From Thiocystis violacea (GTDB lineage Bacteria > Pseudomonadota > Gammaproteobacteria > Chromatiales > Chromatiaceae): DNA of 64,000 bases. The notes under the pieces were generated by a model that was given only the letters and a program-made list of their open reading frames with translations, searched no databases and was not told the DNA's origin. Positions 20,800 through 32,146 of the stretch are shown here, piece after piece. The position numbers and the translations under genes are program-made. The number at the start of each line of letters is the position of its first letter. Within the stretch, counting starts at the first letter, position 1. The stretch is from NCBI RefSeq assembly GCF_016583565.1, contig NZ_NRRF01000023.1, positions 1 to 64,000 on the forward strand, in the 5' to 3' direction.

Positions 20800-23700
20800 C
20801 TAGCGCAGCGTATCGATGAACTGTGGCTTCTCGATCGCGTAGCCCTGGGCGAAATCCACCCCGATGTCTCTCAGCAGTTCCAGGATTTCCTGGTTCTCGA
20901 CATACTCGGCGATCGTCTTCTTGCCCATGAAGTGGGCGATCTCGTTGAAGGATTTGACGATCTCGCGGTCGTGCGGATTCACCAGGATATCCTTGACGAA
21001 GGATCCATCGATCTTGACGTAGTCGACCGGCAGACGCTTGAGATAGCTGTAGGACGACATCCCGGCGCCGAAGTCATCCAATGCCACCTTGCAGCCAAGG
21101 GCCTTGATGTCGTCCAGAATGATCGCGGCCTGGTCGAGATTGACGATGGCCGCCGTCTCCGTCACCTCGAAGCTCACCATCTCGACCGGGATGTCCATCG
21201 CCGTCAAACCGGCCTTGATGTAGGTGAGCAGGTCAGGGTCGCTCAGTGACTGACCGGAGAGGTTGATCGCCACACCGCCGATTTCGCGCGCCTTGGACTG
21301 GTTGTTGTGAAGCCACTTGAAGGTCTCGTCGATGACCTGGCGGTCCACCTCGCGCATCATGTTGAAGGCCTCTGCGGCGGCGATGAAGGACTGCAGGGGC
21401 AGTGGCAACCCATCCTCGTCGAAGACGCTGAGCAGAATCTCGCAATGCGGCAGCAAACCCGATGTCGGATCGATCGGGACGATGCGTTGGTAGCGCAGCT
21501 TGCGCCGCCCGGCCTTGATCACCTCTTCAGCCTGCGCCCAACCGCGCATGTGCTCGAGCTGTCGGGCGATGACCTCGTTGTCCTCGCGGAAGAGCACCAC
21601 GCGGTCGCCGCCCTCGCGCTGTGCCGCAAGGCAGGCCACGCTCGCCGCGGAGACCATCTTCTCCGGGCTAAGGTTCTCGCCGGCCAGCATGGTGAAGCCC
21701 AGACTACCCGAGATCCGGAAGGGCTTGCCCTGCAGGTCGAAGGGCATGACCGTGAGGCCAGCCCGGATCGACTCGCCGATTTCGGTCGCATGGTTCAGGT
21801 CCATCACGGGCATGAGGATACCGAAGCGGCTCCCCCCCATGTAGGCGAGACAGACGGCATCCGACACCACGCCCTCAAGCAGTTTGGCCACCCCCATCAG
21901 CATCCGCTCGCCGACGGAATAGCCGAAGGTTCCCGTCAGGGTGTCGTAGCGGTCGAGCTCCAGAAAACAGAGCGCATGCATATGATCCGACACAGCCTCG
22001 GGCAAGAGCGTCTGAGTGAGCGAGCCCACCAGGCGCCGTTGGTTGGACAGCCCCGTCATGGGGTCATGCGTCTCCTGGTACTTGAGGCGCTCCTGCATCT
22101 CGGAGAGGGCGGCATCGGCCGCGCGCGTCACGATGCGCTTGCCGGTCGGCGCCTGGGCGCGCGCCTGACCGCGCGCGAACGCCTCGGCGAGCCGGTTGCG
22201 ACGCAGCACCTTGACCTTCTTGCCCATGGTATCCGTCACGGCAAGGCGCGAGCCGTCGTCGTTGCGCCAGATGAGGCGCAGGGCCTTGCTGGACTCCCTG
22301 GAACGCATCCAGATCAGCGAACCGATGGAGAGCGACGCCACATCCGCCAGCGCTTGCTCCCAATCCGAGGCCGAGAGATCGTGTGGCACCTTGTCCGGCT
22401 CGCTCTCCGGATCCGGTTTCAGGGGCGTGAAAATGACATAGTCCTGCTCCCGATTCAGGGAGGCGCGCACGCGCCGCACGGCATTCTCGACCCGCTCGAG
22501 CAACTCGTCACTGATGATGGGGTCGATCCCCATGTAGGTGAGCCCGGAGCGCGTTTCCTCGATGATGTCGTCGAGACGGGGCGCCTCGGCCTTGGCCGCG
22601 GCCTCATCTTCCGCCGCCCCAGCTTCGGCCGTGAGTTCCTGCAAACCCGTGATCACTCGCCAGTGTTTGATCCAGCGTGGGGCATCGATCCCGGAATTGG
22701 CGCAGACGTGATCGAGCAAATTGCGCCAGCCGACGTCCAGGAGCTCGAGGATGACCTTGTGGACACGCTGTCCGGCAAGCTCGGCGTTCAAGCGCGCACG
22801 CACCTCCTCGCGCGCCAGGCGACCGCGCTCCTTGGACTCGCAGATGTTCACCCAATTCGAGATGTTGTCCTTGTACTCGCGCCCCGCGCGCGACTCGAGA
22901 TCACCGACCTTCTGACTGATCTCATCGATCGTCTTGGGGTCGCGACTATCGACAGCGACCAGCTTCTGAATGGCCTCCTCGAATTCCTTCTGGAAACCCT
23001 GCTCCGGGGAATCGTCGTTCTGCAGGAGATTCGCCAGGTGCTCCAGTTTGTTGAGCAAACTGATGAGCGGGAGCTTGTTATCCGTGATGCCACCGGGCTC
23101 GGTCACGGCCATCGAGAGAAAGCGTGTCGTCAGCGGCTTGATGAGCGACTTGACGCGCTGCGGCGCCGTGGGGTCCGCCAGCATGAGCGAGAGCAGTCTG
23201 TCAGTCAGGTCGACCCGCTCCTCGACTTGCGGCGCCATGGTCGGAGCTGGGGCCTTGGGGTCGCTCTTGGTCTTCGCCTCCGCCGCCTGCAGCCATTGCG
23301 TGACCAGCTCCCGAAGCGGTCGCTTCGGGTCCGGATCCGGCATTTGATAGTCGACCGGCATGCTCGCCAGCATGTCGGCCACGCGACGTCCGCCCGTATA
23401 GACGGGCCCGCGGCGGTCGAAGCCTGGGTAGTAGGGAGACCGCGGCGGATAACTGGACATGAGATTGGCCATGAGGCCGGCGGCCTGCGAGATGGTCTGC
23501 GCATCCTGGGAAATCGGCGGGGCTGCCGCGGCGCCAGGCGTGGCCGTCGCTGGGGATGGCGGGTCGAGCGGTCGCGCATCCGCGCCCCCCATGACCGGCT
23601 CGGCGGGATCCGCAGTCTCGCCGGGTTGCGCGTAGGCCTGACCTCGCATAGCCGTCGCGCTCGTACCCACGTCCATGCCGGGGAGCCCAGCCGAGGTCCA

Positions 23701-24681
23701 TGCGCGCAGGACTTCGCGATAGAAGGAGCCCAGATTGCGCGACAGATGGTTGGCGACGACCTGCAAGGCGATGCGCTGGAGCTGCGACCCGATCCCCAGC
23801 TCGGTCAGGGTGCGCTCGATGGTCTCCGCCAAGGCCATCGGCTCCATCGGCAGATAGGCCCCATGGAAGAGCGCCGAGATCAGGGTGCGCAGAGACTCAA
23901 GTGGCTCGCGCAGCTCGTTCTCCAGACGGTTCGCCAGCTCCGACTTGGCGAGCCAGAGCTCGAATTCCTCTGGGTCCACGAGCTGCAGACCATCGGACGA
24001 CGGTTCGCCCCCCGGAGGCTTCGTACGAAGCCCCCCCTCGGGCTCCGCCGCCCCGAGTTCCTTGAAGGAGGCAACGAGTTCCGCGCGCAGCTGCTCCGAG
24101 AAATTCTCGTTGTGGATGGCCTTTGCCAGCAAACTGATCTCGCCGGAGAGCTTGGTGCGCTCGTTATCGCTGCCCGCCCGCTCGGTGTGACTCCAGAGCT
24201 CCTCCACCAGCGTCTCGAGCAGGGAATCGAGCATGCCGCCAAGGCGCTGCTCGCCGACCTGCTGAAGGACTTCACGCGCGCGCACCCGGACTGGGTTGGT
24301 CTCCAGATCCGCGCCGGCCGACCGCTCGGCCGCGGCCTTGTCGCTGACGAAGCGCGCGAGTCTGGAACGCCCGTCGCCGGCGAGGCGGACGAACCTGGCC
24401 CCGAGCCCGCGATCGACGCGGTGTACGATTTCGACCACCGCCTGAACGGGGTCCATGCTCTGGGCGTCGGGGAGATCGAAGTGGATATCGACGTGATCGC
24501 CGGACTGGAAGGGCAGCTCGGGCTCGGTGGGCTCGGTTTCCAGGAGCACGCCGCCATTACAGATATTGCGCACCCGGCAATTGGTCGGAAGCTGGTTTCG
24601 GCCTCGGACTTTCGCATGCAAATCGACCACATAACGGGTCTGAATGCGCCGTTCCCGGGTGCTTTTGGCTTGTTCGATCAT
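20800..24681 (-). CDS. PilZ-DUF1631-GGDEF-EAL cyclic-di-GMP signalling protein
   Basis: A 1293-residue cytoplasmic protein with four regions. Residues ~8-120 are PilZ-like (ERRIQTRYVVDLHAKV, NICNGGVLLET), and ~130-750 form a DUF1631 region. A GGDEF domain at ~875-1025 has the active-site motif changed to GGSRF, so cyclase activity is unlikely. An EAL domain at ~1040-1290 reads CEILLS in place of EALLR but keeps NLSGQSL, EVTET, LDDFGAGMSSY, KIDGSFV and QGYAIEKP, so phosphodiesterase activity remains possible. No membrane segment is seen. It likely senses or degrades cyclic di-GMP. Confidence 0.88.
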   Translation of the reverse strand: MIEQAKSTRERRIQTRYVVDLHAKVRGRNQLPTNCRVRNICNGGVLLETEPTEPELPFQSGDHVDIHFDLPDAQSMDPVQAVVEIVHRVDRGLGARFVRLAGDGRSRLARFVSDKAAAERSAGADLETNPVRVRAREVLQQVGEQRLGGMLDSLLETLVEELWSHTERAGSDNERTKLSGEISLLAKAIHNENFSEQLRAELVASFKELGAAEPEGGLRTKPPGGEPSSDGLQLVDPEEFELWLAKSELANRLENELREPLESLRTLISALFHGAYLPMEPMALAETIERTLTELGIGSQLQRIALQVVANHLSRNLGSFYREVLRAWTSAGLPGMDVGTSATAMRGQAYAQPGETADPAEPVMGGADARPLDPPSPATATPGAAAAPPISQDAQTISQAAGLMANLMSSYPPRSPYYPGFDRRGPVYTGGRRVADMLASMPVDYQMPDPDPKRPLRELVTQWLQAAEAKTKSDPKAPAPTMAPQVEERVDLTDRLLSLMLADPTAPQRVKSLIKPLTTRFLSMAVTEPGGITDNKLPLISLLNKLEHLANLLQNDDSPEQGFQKEFEEAIQKLVAVDSRDPKTIDEISQKVGDLESRAGREYKDNISNWVNICESKERGRLAREEVRARLNAELAGQRVHKVILELLDVGWRNLLDHVCANSGIDAPRWIKHWRVITGLQELTAEAGAAEDEAAAKAEAPRLDDIIEETRSGLTYMGIDPIISDELLERVENAVRRVRASLNREQDYVIFTPLKPDPESEPDKVPHDLSASDWEQALADVASLSIGSLIWMRSRESSKALRLIWRNDDGSRLAVTDTMGKKVKVLRRNRLAEAFARGQARAQAPTGKRIVTRAADAALSEMQERLKYQETHDPMTGLSNQRRLVGSLTQTLLPEAVSDHMHALCFLELDRYDTLTGTFGYSVGERMLMGVAKLLEGVVSDAVCLAYMGGSRFGILMPVMDLNHATEIGESIRAGLTVMPFDLQGKPFRISGSLGFTMLAGENLSPEKMVSAASVACLAAQREGGDRVVLFREDNEVIARQLEHMRGWAQAEEVIKAGRRKLRYQRIVPIDPTSGLLPHCEILLSVFDEDGLPLPLQSFIAAAEAFNMMREVDRQVIDETFKWLHNNQSKAREIGGVAINLSGQSLSDPDLLTYIKAGLTAMDIPVEMVSFEVTETAAIVNLDQAAIILDDIKALGCKVALDDFGAGMSSYSYLKRLPVDYVKIDGSFVKDILVNPHDREIVKSFNEIAHFMGKKTIAEYVENQEILELLRDIGVDFAQGYAIEKPQFIDTLR

Positions 24682-24726
24682 GGCTCAGATATTACACATT
24701 CATCAAACGGATAACAGCTGCGGCAA

Positions 24727-26886
<2,160 letters not shown>

Positions 26887-26967
26887 GGCTCTACCCCTTA
26901 CTTGATACTCAGCTTGACGTCGTCATCCGACACGCCGGTCCACGCTCACCCTCGGCGGCGCCAACAG

Positions 26968-27122
26968 GCAGGATGGGCAAAGTCCGCGCTCCAGGCTCGA
27001 ATGGAGCCTCGGCGTTGCACGGACGTGCCCATCGTTCAAGGCTCCCAGCTGCAAGGATGGGCACGCCCGTCGATCAACAGCGTCCCGAACCGAACTTATC
27101 GCGCGGGCTTTGCCCATCCTAC
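26968..27122. repeat. 155-bp palindromic interspersed repeat, copy 2
   Basis: The left end GCAGGATGGGCAAAG (one mismatch) and right end CTTTGCCCATCCTAC bound a unit of the same 155-bp length as copy 1. Inner GTGCCCATC and GATGGGCAC are kept, while the sequence between them has diverged. It lies between the starts of the amylase gene and the stop of sohB. GCGATTTCCCGGAAAC, also found beside copy 1, follows at 27143-27158. Confidence 0.87.
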
Positions 27123-27168
27123 GCCTTCAGTGCCTTTGGCCTGCGATTTCCCGGAAACGACTGAACAT

Positions 27169-28179
27169 TCAGCGGCGCCAGGTCACCAGCACCTGGTCGA
27201 TCGCCGCGCGCACGCTGGAGAGCAGCCGCTCGATCGGTTTCTTGTGCGCACGGTACTTGAGCTTCAGCAGCTCCATGTCGCGACTCGCCGAGAGCAGGAA
27301 GTCGTCGCTGGTCTGGATCTCATCGACCAGCCCCAGCTCGACCGCACGCTGACCATGCCAGTACTCGCCGGTCGCGACACGCTCCAGATCGAGATCCGGG
27401 CGATTCTCGGCGACGAAGGACTTGAAGAGCCGGTGCGTCTCCTCCAGCTGCTCGCGCAGCTTCTCGCGTCCCTCATCCGTGTTCTCGCCGAAGAGCGTCA
27501 GCGTGCGCTTGTACTCGCCCGCCGTATGCAACTCGAAATCGACCCCGTAACGGTCCAGCAGACGGTGGAAGTTGGGCAGCTCCGCGAGCACCCCGATGGA
27601 GCCGACGACCGCAAAGGGCGCCGCGATGATCTTGTTGGCGACGCAGGCCATGAGGTAGCCGCCACTGGCCGCGACCTTGTCCACGGCGACCGTGAGCGGA
27701 ATGCCCTGCTTGCGAATGCGCGCCAGCTGGGATGCCGCCAGCCCGTGCTCGCTCACCATGCCACCGGCGTTGTCGAGACGGACCAGGACCTGGTCCCCAT
27801 CATGCGCCTCCATGAGCAGGGCCGTCACCAGAACCCGCAAGGCGCCGACCTCGCTCGCCCGGATGTCTCCGTTGAACTCGATGACGAAGAGCCGCTTGCG
27901 ATCGGACTCACCGGCCTTCTCGCGCTCCTTCTCGCGCTTGCGCTCTGCCTTGACGAGCGCCTTGTAGTCTTTCTTGGAGACTGAGAACTCCTTGATCGCG
28001 AAGGTCAGGGTGCGGAAGCGGTCCTTGAGATCCGTGATTTCGAGATGCTCGCGATGCTCGCTGCTCTGGCGTGAGCGAAAGACCAAGACCACCACCAAGC
28101 CGACACCGGCCAGCACGGTGAGCGTCTTCGCCAGAAAGAGACCGTAGTCGAAAAGGAATTCCAACAACAAAGTCATCAT
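27169..28179 (-). CDS. sohB: Inner-membrane S49 peptidase SohB
   Basis: A 336-residue protein. It has an N-terminal membrane anchor (hydrophobic residues ~3-35), a charged linker at ~75-95 rich in Lys and Glu, then the S49 domain. The nucleophile Ser is in DKVAASGGYLMAC and the general-base Lys in GEYKRTLTLFGEN; GSIGVLAELPN is also typical. It would cleave membrane or periplasmic peptides. The start is ATGATG at 28179. It lies 90 bases downstream of thyA in the same direction. Confidence 0.92.
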   Translation of the reverse strand: MMTLLLEFLFDYGLFLAKTLTVLAGVGLVVVLVFRSRQSSEHREHLEITDLKDRFRTLTFAIKEFSVSKKDYKALVKAERKREKEREKAGESDRKRLFVIEFNGDIRASEVGALRVLVTALLMEAHDGDQVLVRLDNAGGMVSEHGLAASQLARIRKQGIPLTVAVDKVAASGGYLMACVANKIIAAPFAVVGSIGVLAELPNFHRLLDRYGVDFELHTAGEYKRTLTLFGENTDEGREKLREQLEETHRLFKSFVAENRPDLDLERVATGEYWHGQRAVELGLVDEIQTSDDFLLSASRDMELLKLKYRAHKKPIERLLSSVRAAIDQVLVTWRR

Positions 28180-28269
28180 GAATCAGTGTCCTTAGGGATG
28201 TGGGCGGCCTCCCGCGCACGACAGCGCCGACAGCGCAGAGTGACGGCGGGGTCTCTCCGACGAGCAAGG

Positions 28270-29109
28270 TCAGACCGCAATGGGCGCTCGAATGGTCGGA
28301 TGCGGCAAATAGCCCTGGATCTCGATGTCATCGTAGCCGTACTCGAGGAGAGAGGCCGGACGACGGGCGAGCCGCAGACGGGGCAAGGATCTCGGCGCGC
28401 GCGCAAGCTGCGCGTAGACGATGTCTTCCGTCAGGTGGTTGCGGTAGAGATGCAGGTCGCCGAAGGTGTGGACGAAGTCGCCGACATCGAGATCGCATTG
28501 ATGCGCGATCAAGTGCGTCAGCAGCGCATAGCTCGCGATATTGAAGGGCACGCCGAGAAAGAGATCGGCACTGCGCTGGTAGAGCTGACAGGACAGACAC
28601 CCATTGGCCACGTAGAACTGAAAGAGACAATGACAGGGGGCGAGCGCCATGCGCCCCGCTCTGACATTGTCTTGCGGGCTCTTGGTCTCATCGGGCAGAT
28701 CCGCCGGGTTCCAAGCGGACACCACCAGCCGCCGAGAGTCGGGCCGCGTCCTGATCGTCTCGACCACCTCGGTGATCTGATCGACGACCCGCCCGTCGGG
28801 ACAGGCCCAACTGCGCCACTGAGCGCCGTAGATGGGGCCGAGGCCGCCCTCCTCGGTCGCCCAGTCGTCCCAGATGGTGACGCCGTGCTCGCGCAAGTCA
28901 CGATTGTCCGTGGATCCCGAGAGAAACCACAGCAGCTCGCGAACCACGCTCTTGGTGTGCACCCGCTTGGTGGTCAGCAGCGGAAAACCCTGGCTGAGAT
29001 CGAAGCGGATCTGCCGCCCGAACACCGAGCGCGTTCCAACCCCGGTTCGATCCCCCTTGTCCGTGCCATTCTCGATGACGTCGCGCAGCAGATCCAGGTA
29101 GGTCTGCAT
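28270..29109 (-). CDS. thyA: Thymidylate synthase
   Basis: A 279-residue enzyme that methylates dUMP to dTMP using methylenetetrahydrofolate. The phosphate-binding DRTGVGTRS, the catalytic Cys in [33 protein letters not shown] and the dUMP-binding [12 protein letters not shown] are all present. It is about 15 residues longer than the 264-residue Escherichia coli enzyme. The gap to gpmI is 3 bases, so the two are probably co-transcribed. Confidence 0.97.
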   Translation of the reverse strand: MQTYLDLLRDVIENGTDKGDRTGVGTRSVFGRQIRFDLSQGFPLLTTKRVHTKSVVRELLWFLSGSTDNRDLREHGVTIWDDWATEEGGLGPIYGAQWRSWACPDGRVVDQITEVVETIRTRPDSRRLVVSAWNPADLPDETKSPQDNVRAGRMALAPCHCLFQFYVANGCLSCQLYQRSADLFLGVPFNIASYALLTHLIAHQCDLDVGDFVHTFGDLHLYRNHLTEDIVYAQLARAPRSLPRLRLARRPASLLEYGYDDIEIQGYLPHPTIRAPIAV

Positions 29110-29112
29110 ACG

Positions 29113-30660
29113 TCAGACCGTCGCCGGGCCGAGCAGGAGCGAGTGGCCATCCATCGCATCCGGCACCGGGATGCCCATGAGGTTGAGCACGGTCGGCGCG
29201 ATGTCCTTGATCCCACCGCCCACCGAGAGCCGCCAGGGCACCGTGTCGATGACCAGGCAAGGCACCGGGTAGACGCTGTGCTGCGTATGCGGATCGCCGG
29301 TGACCGGGTCGACCATCTCATCGCAGTTGCCATGGTCGGACGTGAGGATCACCGAGTAGCCCGCCTCGACCGCCGCATCCATCACACGCCCGGCCTCACG
29401 GTCCAGGGTTTGCACCGCCGTGATCACGGCCTCCCGCACCGCCGTGTGCCCGACCATGTCGCCATTGGCGAAATTGACCACGATGAAGGGAAAGTCCTTG
29501 CGTCCGATGGCCTCGATCACGGCATCCGCCACCTCGGGTGCGCTCATCTCCGGCTTGAGGTCGTAGGTTGCGACCTTCGGCGAAGGGATCAGGGCGCGTT
29601 CCTCGCCGGGGAAGGGATCGTCCCGACCGCCATTGAAGAAGAAGGTGACGTGGGCGTACTTCTCGGTCTCCGCGCAATGGAATTGCGGCAGACCGTCGTC
29701 GCTCAGGATCTGCCCGAGCGTGATCTTGGGCATGTCGTGATCGAAGGCGAAGGGCAGCCCGAACCAGGGGTCGTACTCCATCATGCAGGTCACCTTGACC
29801 CCGGTGACGCCGCGCCGATCGAAGGTGTCGAAGTCCGGCTTGAAGAAGGCTGAGACCAACTGGCGGGGGCGGTCCTTGCGGAAATTGATGTGGATGACCT
29901 GATCGCCATCGCGGATCAGCTCGCCGCCATCGATGACGGTGGGACGGATGAACTCGTCGTCCTCGCCGGCCGCATAGGCCGCCTCGATCGCGGCGCGCAC
30001 GTTCTCGGCGTGCCGACCCTCACCGTCGACCATGGCGCGCCAGGCCAGCTCGGTGCGGTCCCAGCGGTTGTCCCGATCCATGGCGTAGTAGCGCCCGCAA
30101 ACGGTCGCGATCCCGCCACCAGCCACCTCGAGCGCCTCTTCGACAGCCTTGAGGTAGCTCGACACCGAACGCGGCGGCGTGTCCCGGCCGTCGGTGAAGA
30201 TATGCAGCATGGGGCGCGCGCCCTGGTACTTGCAGAGCTTGATGAGGGCATTGAGATGGCGCACATGGCTGTGCACGCCGCCGTCGGACACCAGCCCCAT
30301 GAGGTGGATCGGCCGGCCCGCCGAGGCCGCGGCCTTGGCGGCGGCGACCAGGGCGCGATTCTCGAAGAAGCTGTGATCGGAGATCGCCTGGTCGATCAGC
30401 ACCAGATCCTGGCGCACCACGCAGCCCGAGCCGATGGACATGTGTCCGACCTCGGAGTTGCCCATCTGGCCGTCGGGCAGCCCGACCGCGAGCCCCGATG
30501 CCTGGATGGCGGTATGGGGATACTGGGAGAAGTAGCGGTCGAAATTCGGCGTCTCGGCGATCGCAACCGCGTTGTTGGCCTTGGAGGGGTTCAAACCGAA
30601 GCCGTCAAGAATGATCAGAATCACCGGCCGGCGGGGGATTTGCTTCATGGGGTCGCTCAT
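29113..30660 (-). CDS. gpmI: 2,3-bisphosphoglycerate-independent phosphoglycerate mutase
   Basis: A 515-residue manganese enzyme of the alkaline phosphatase superfamily that interconverts 3- and 2-phosphoglycerate. ILIILDGFGLNPS carries a metal-binding Asp, and the phosphorylated Ser is in QMGNSEVGHMSIG. FTDGRDTPP, NFRKDRPRQ, NFANGDMVGHT and TSDHGNCDEM follow in the usual order. The start is ATG at 30660, with a second ATG four codons on. It leads the gpmI-thyA-sohB run and is divergent from glgC. Confidence 0.96.
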   Translation of the reverse strand: MSDPMKQIPRRPVILIILDGFGLNPSKANNAVAIAETPNFDRYFSQYPHTAIQASGLAVGLPDGQMGNSEVGHMSIGSGCVVRQDLVLIDQAISDHSFFENRALVAAAKAAASAGRPIHLMGLVSDGGVHSHVRHLNALIKLCKYQGARPMLHIFTDGRDTPPRSVSSYLKAVEEALEVAGGGIATVCGRYYAMDRDNRWDRTELAWRAMVDGEGRHAENVRAAIEAAYAAGEDDEFIRPTVIDGGELIRDGDQVIHINFRKDRPRQLVSAFFKPDFDTFDRRGVTGVKVTCMMEYDPWFGLPFAFDHDMPKITLGQILSDDGLPQFHCAETEKYAHVTFFFNGGRDDPFPGEERALIPSPKVATYDLKPEMSAPEVADAVIEAIGRKDFPFIVVNFANGDMVGHTAVREAVITAVQTLDREAGRVMDAAVEAGYSVILTSDHGNCDEMVDPVTGDPHTQHSVYPVPCLVIDTVPWRLSVGGGIKDIAPTVLNLMGIPVPDAMDGHSLLLGPATV

Positions 30661-30870
30661 CGCTCTATATCCTCGGAGGGCTGGTATTCTAGCCGGATGC
30701 CGGGAGACGCGGCGACCGCGCCCTCAGGTCCCGTCGATCGGCATCCGGCGTCTCGGCAGGCCGCCGAGTCTCCAGATGACGGGAAACCTGTCGACGACGG
30801 GTTTATGATTGAGGGCCACTCGCCGCTGAAACAACAGATCGAGCCGAATCAAGCGCTCGCGGAGGACGTC

Positions 30871-32130
30871 ATGCAGAACGACAAAATCATTGCCTTCGTC
30901 ATGGCCGGTGGCCAAGGGTCCCGACTACAACCACTCACCACTGGGCGGTCCAAGCCCTCCGTCCCCTTCGGCGCGCGCTACCGGATGGTCGACTTCGTCC
31001 TGAGCAATCTGGTCAACTCGCAGATCCAGACCATCTACCTGCTGGTCCAGTACAAGTCGCAGTCCTTGATCGAGCACGTGCGCAAGGCCTGGACCATCTC
31101 GCCGCTCCTGCAGAGCCAGTTCGTCACCGTGGTGCCGCCGCAGATGATGTCGGGCGAGCACTGGTTCCAGGGCACCGCGGATGCCGTGAACCAGAACATC
31201 AACCTCATCGAGGAGCACCGGCCCGGGCTGGTCGCCGTCTTCGGCGCCGATCATATCTATCGCATGGATGTCCGCCAGATGGTGGAGTTCCATCGGCAGC
31301 ACAGGTCCGACGTGACCATCGCCGCCCTGCCCGTGCCGCTCCAGGAGGCATCGAGCTTCGGCGTCATCGCGGCCGAGGAGGACGGGCGCATCCATGCCTT
31401 CGAGGAGAAACCGGCCCATCCGACGCCCCTGCCGTCTGACCCCGACCATGCATTCGCCTCCATGGGCAACTACATCTTCAGTACCGATGTGCTCATCAAG
31501 GCGCTCAAGGAGACCCAGGAGGCCGGCGAGACGGATTTCGGCCAGCATGTGCTGCCGCGCCTGCTGCGCACCCACCGGCTCTTCGCCTACGACTTCTCGA
31601 CCAACCGCATCCCCGGTATCCAGCCCTACGAGACCCAGGTCTACTGGCGCGACGTCGGCACCATCGACGCCTACTTCGACGCGCACCACGACGTGCTCGG
31701 CGCCGAGCCAGCCTTCGACGTGTTCAACCCGGAGTGGCCCATCTACTCCAGCGGTTACCAGGGTCCGGTCGCCCGAGTGCTCGGCGGTCAGATCGAGAAC
31801 AGCCTGCTGGGCGCCGCGACCATGATCCACACGGGCACCCTGATCAAGAACTCCATCATCCGCCGCGAGGCGGTCATCGAGGACGACGTCATCCTGGAGG
31901 ACTGCATCATCATGGACTACGTGCGGATCGGGCGCGGCGCGCGGCTGCGCCGCGTCATCGTCGACAGGCACAACCACATCGAGCCGGGCGAGAAGATCGG
32001 GTTCGATCACGAGAAGGACGCTCAGCGCTTCCATGTCAGCGCCGGCGGCGTCACCGTCATTCCCCAAGGCCAGCTCAGCTACTTCGCCCGCGACGCCCGT
32101 GGGTCAGGTCGCGGCGGCTATTCCGAGTAG
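30871..32130 (+). CDS. glgC: Glucose-1-phosphate adenylyltransferase
   Basis: A 419-residue enzyme that makes ADP-glucose for glycogen. FVMAGGQGSRLQPLTTGRSKPSVPFG is the nucleotide-binding N terminus, split here only by description. GTADAVNQN, the catalytic FGADHIYRMD, FEEKP and the C-terminal left-handed beta helix repeats (IKNSIIRREAVIEDDVILED) are all present. GGAGG lies five bases before the ATG at 30871, which decides the start; an in-frame ATG at 30805 is less likely. Allosteric control by glycolytic intermediates is known for the family. It is the only glg synthesis gene in the window. Confidence 0.95.
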   Translation: MQNDKIIAFVMAGGQGSRLQPLTTGRSKPSVPFGARYRMVDFVLSNLVNSQIQTIYLLVQYKSQSLIEHVRKAWTISPLLQSQFVTVVPPQMMSGEHWFQGTADAVNQNINLIEEHRPGLVAVFGADHIYRMDVRQMVEFHRQHRSDVTIAALPVPLQEASSFGVIAAEEDGRIHAFEEKPAHPTPLPSDPDHAFASMGNYIFSTDVLIKALKETQEAGETDFGQHVLPRLLRTHRLFAYDFSTNRIPGIQPYETQVYWRDVGTIDAYFDAHHDVLGAEPAFDVFNPEWPIYSSGYQGPVARVLGGQIENSLLGAATMIHTGTLIKNSIIRREAVIEDDVILEDCIIMDYVRIGRGARLRRVIVDRHNHIEPGEKIGFDHEKDAQRFHVSAGGVTVIPQGQLSYFARDARGSGRGGYSE

Positions 32131-32146
32131 CCGGCCCGGCGGCTCG

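Noticed and set aside
21307..24714. 1135-codon open frame on the plus strand
   Set aside because: It lies wholly antisense to the PilZ-DUF1631-GGDEF-EAL gene, and its translation is rich in Arg, Gly, His and Leu with no recognisable family. Long antisense frames are expected at this GC content.
28176..28406. 76-codon minus-strand frame with two CxxC pairs whose stop overlaps the sohB start
   Set aside because: The overlapping stop is attractive and CPVCG/CRRC suggests a zinc ribbon, but most of it overlaps the thyA 3' end in another frame and the middle is Arg/Ser-rich. A homologue search would decide it.
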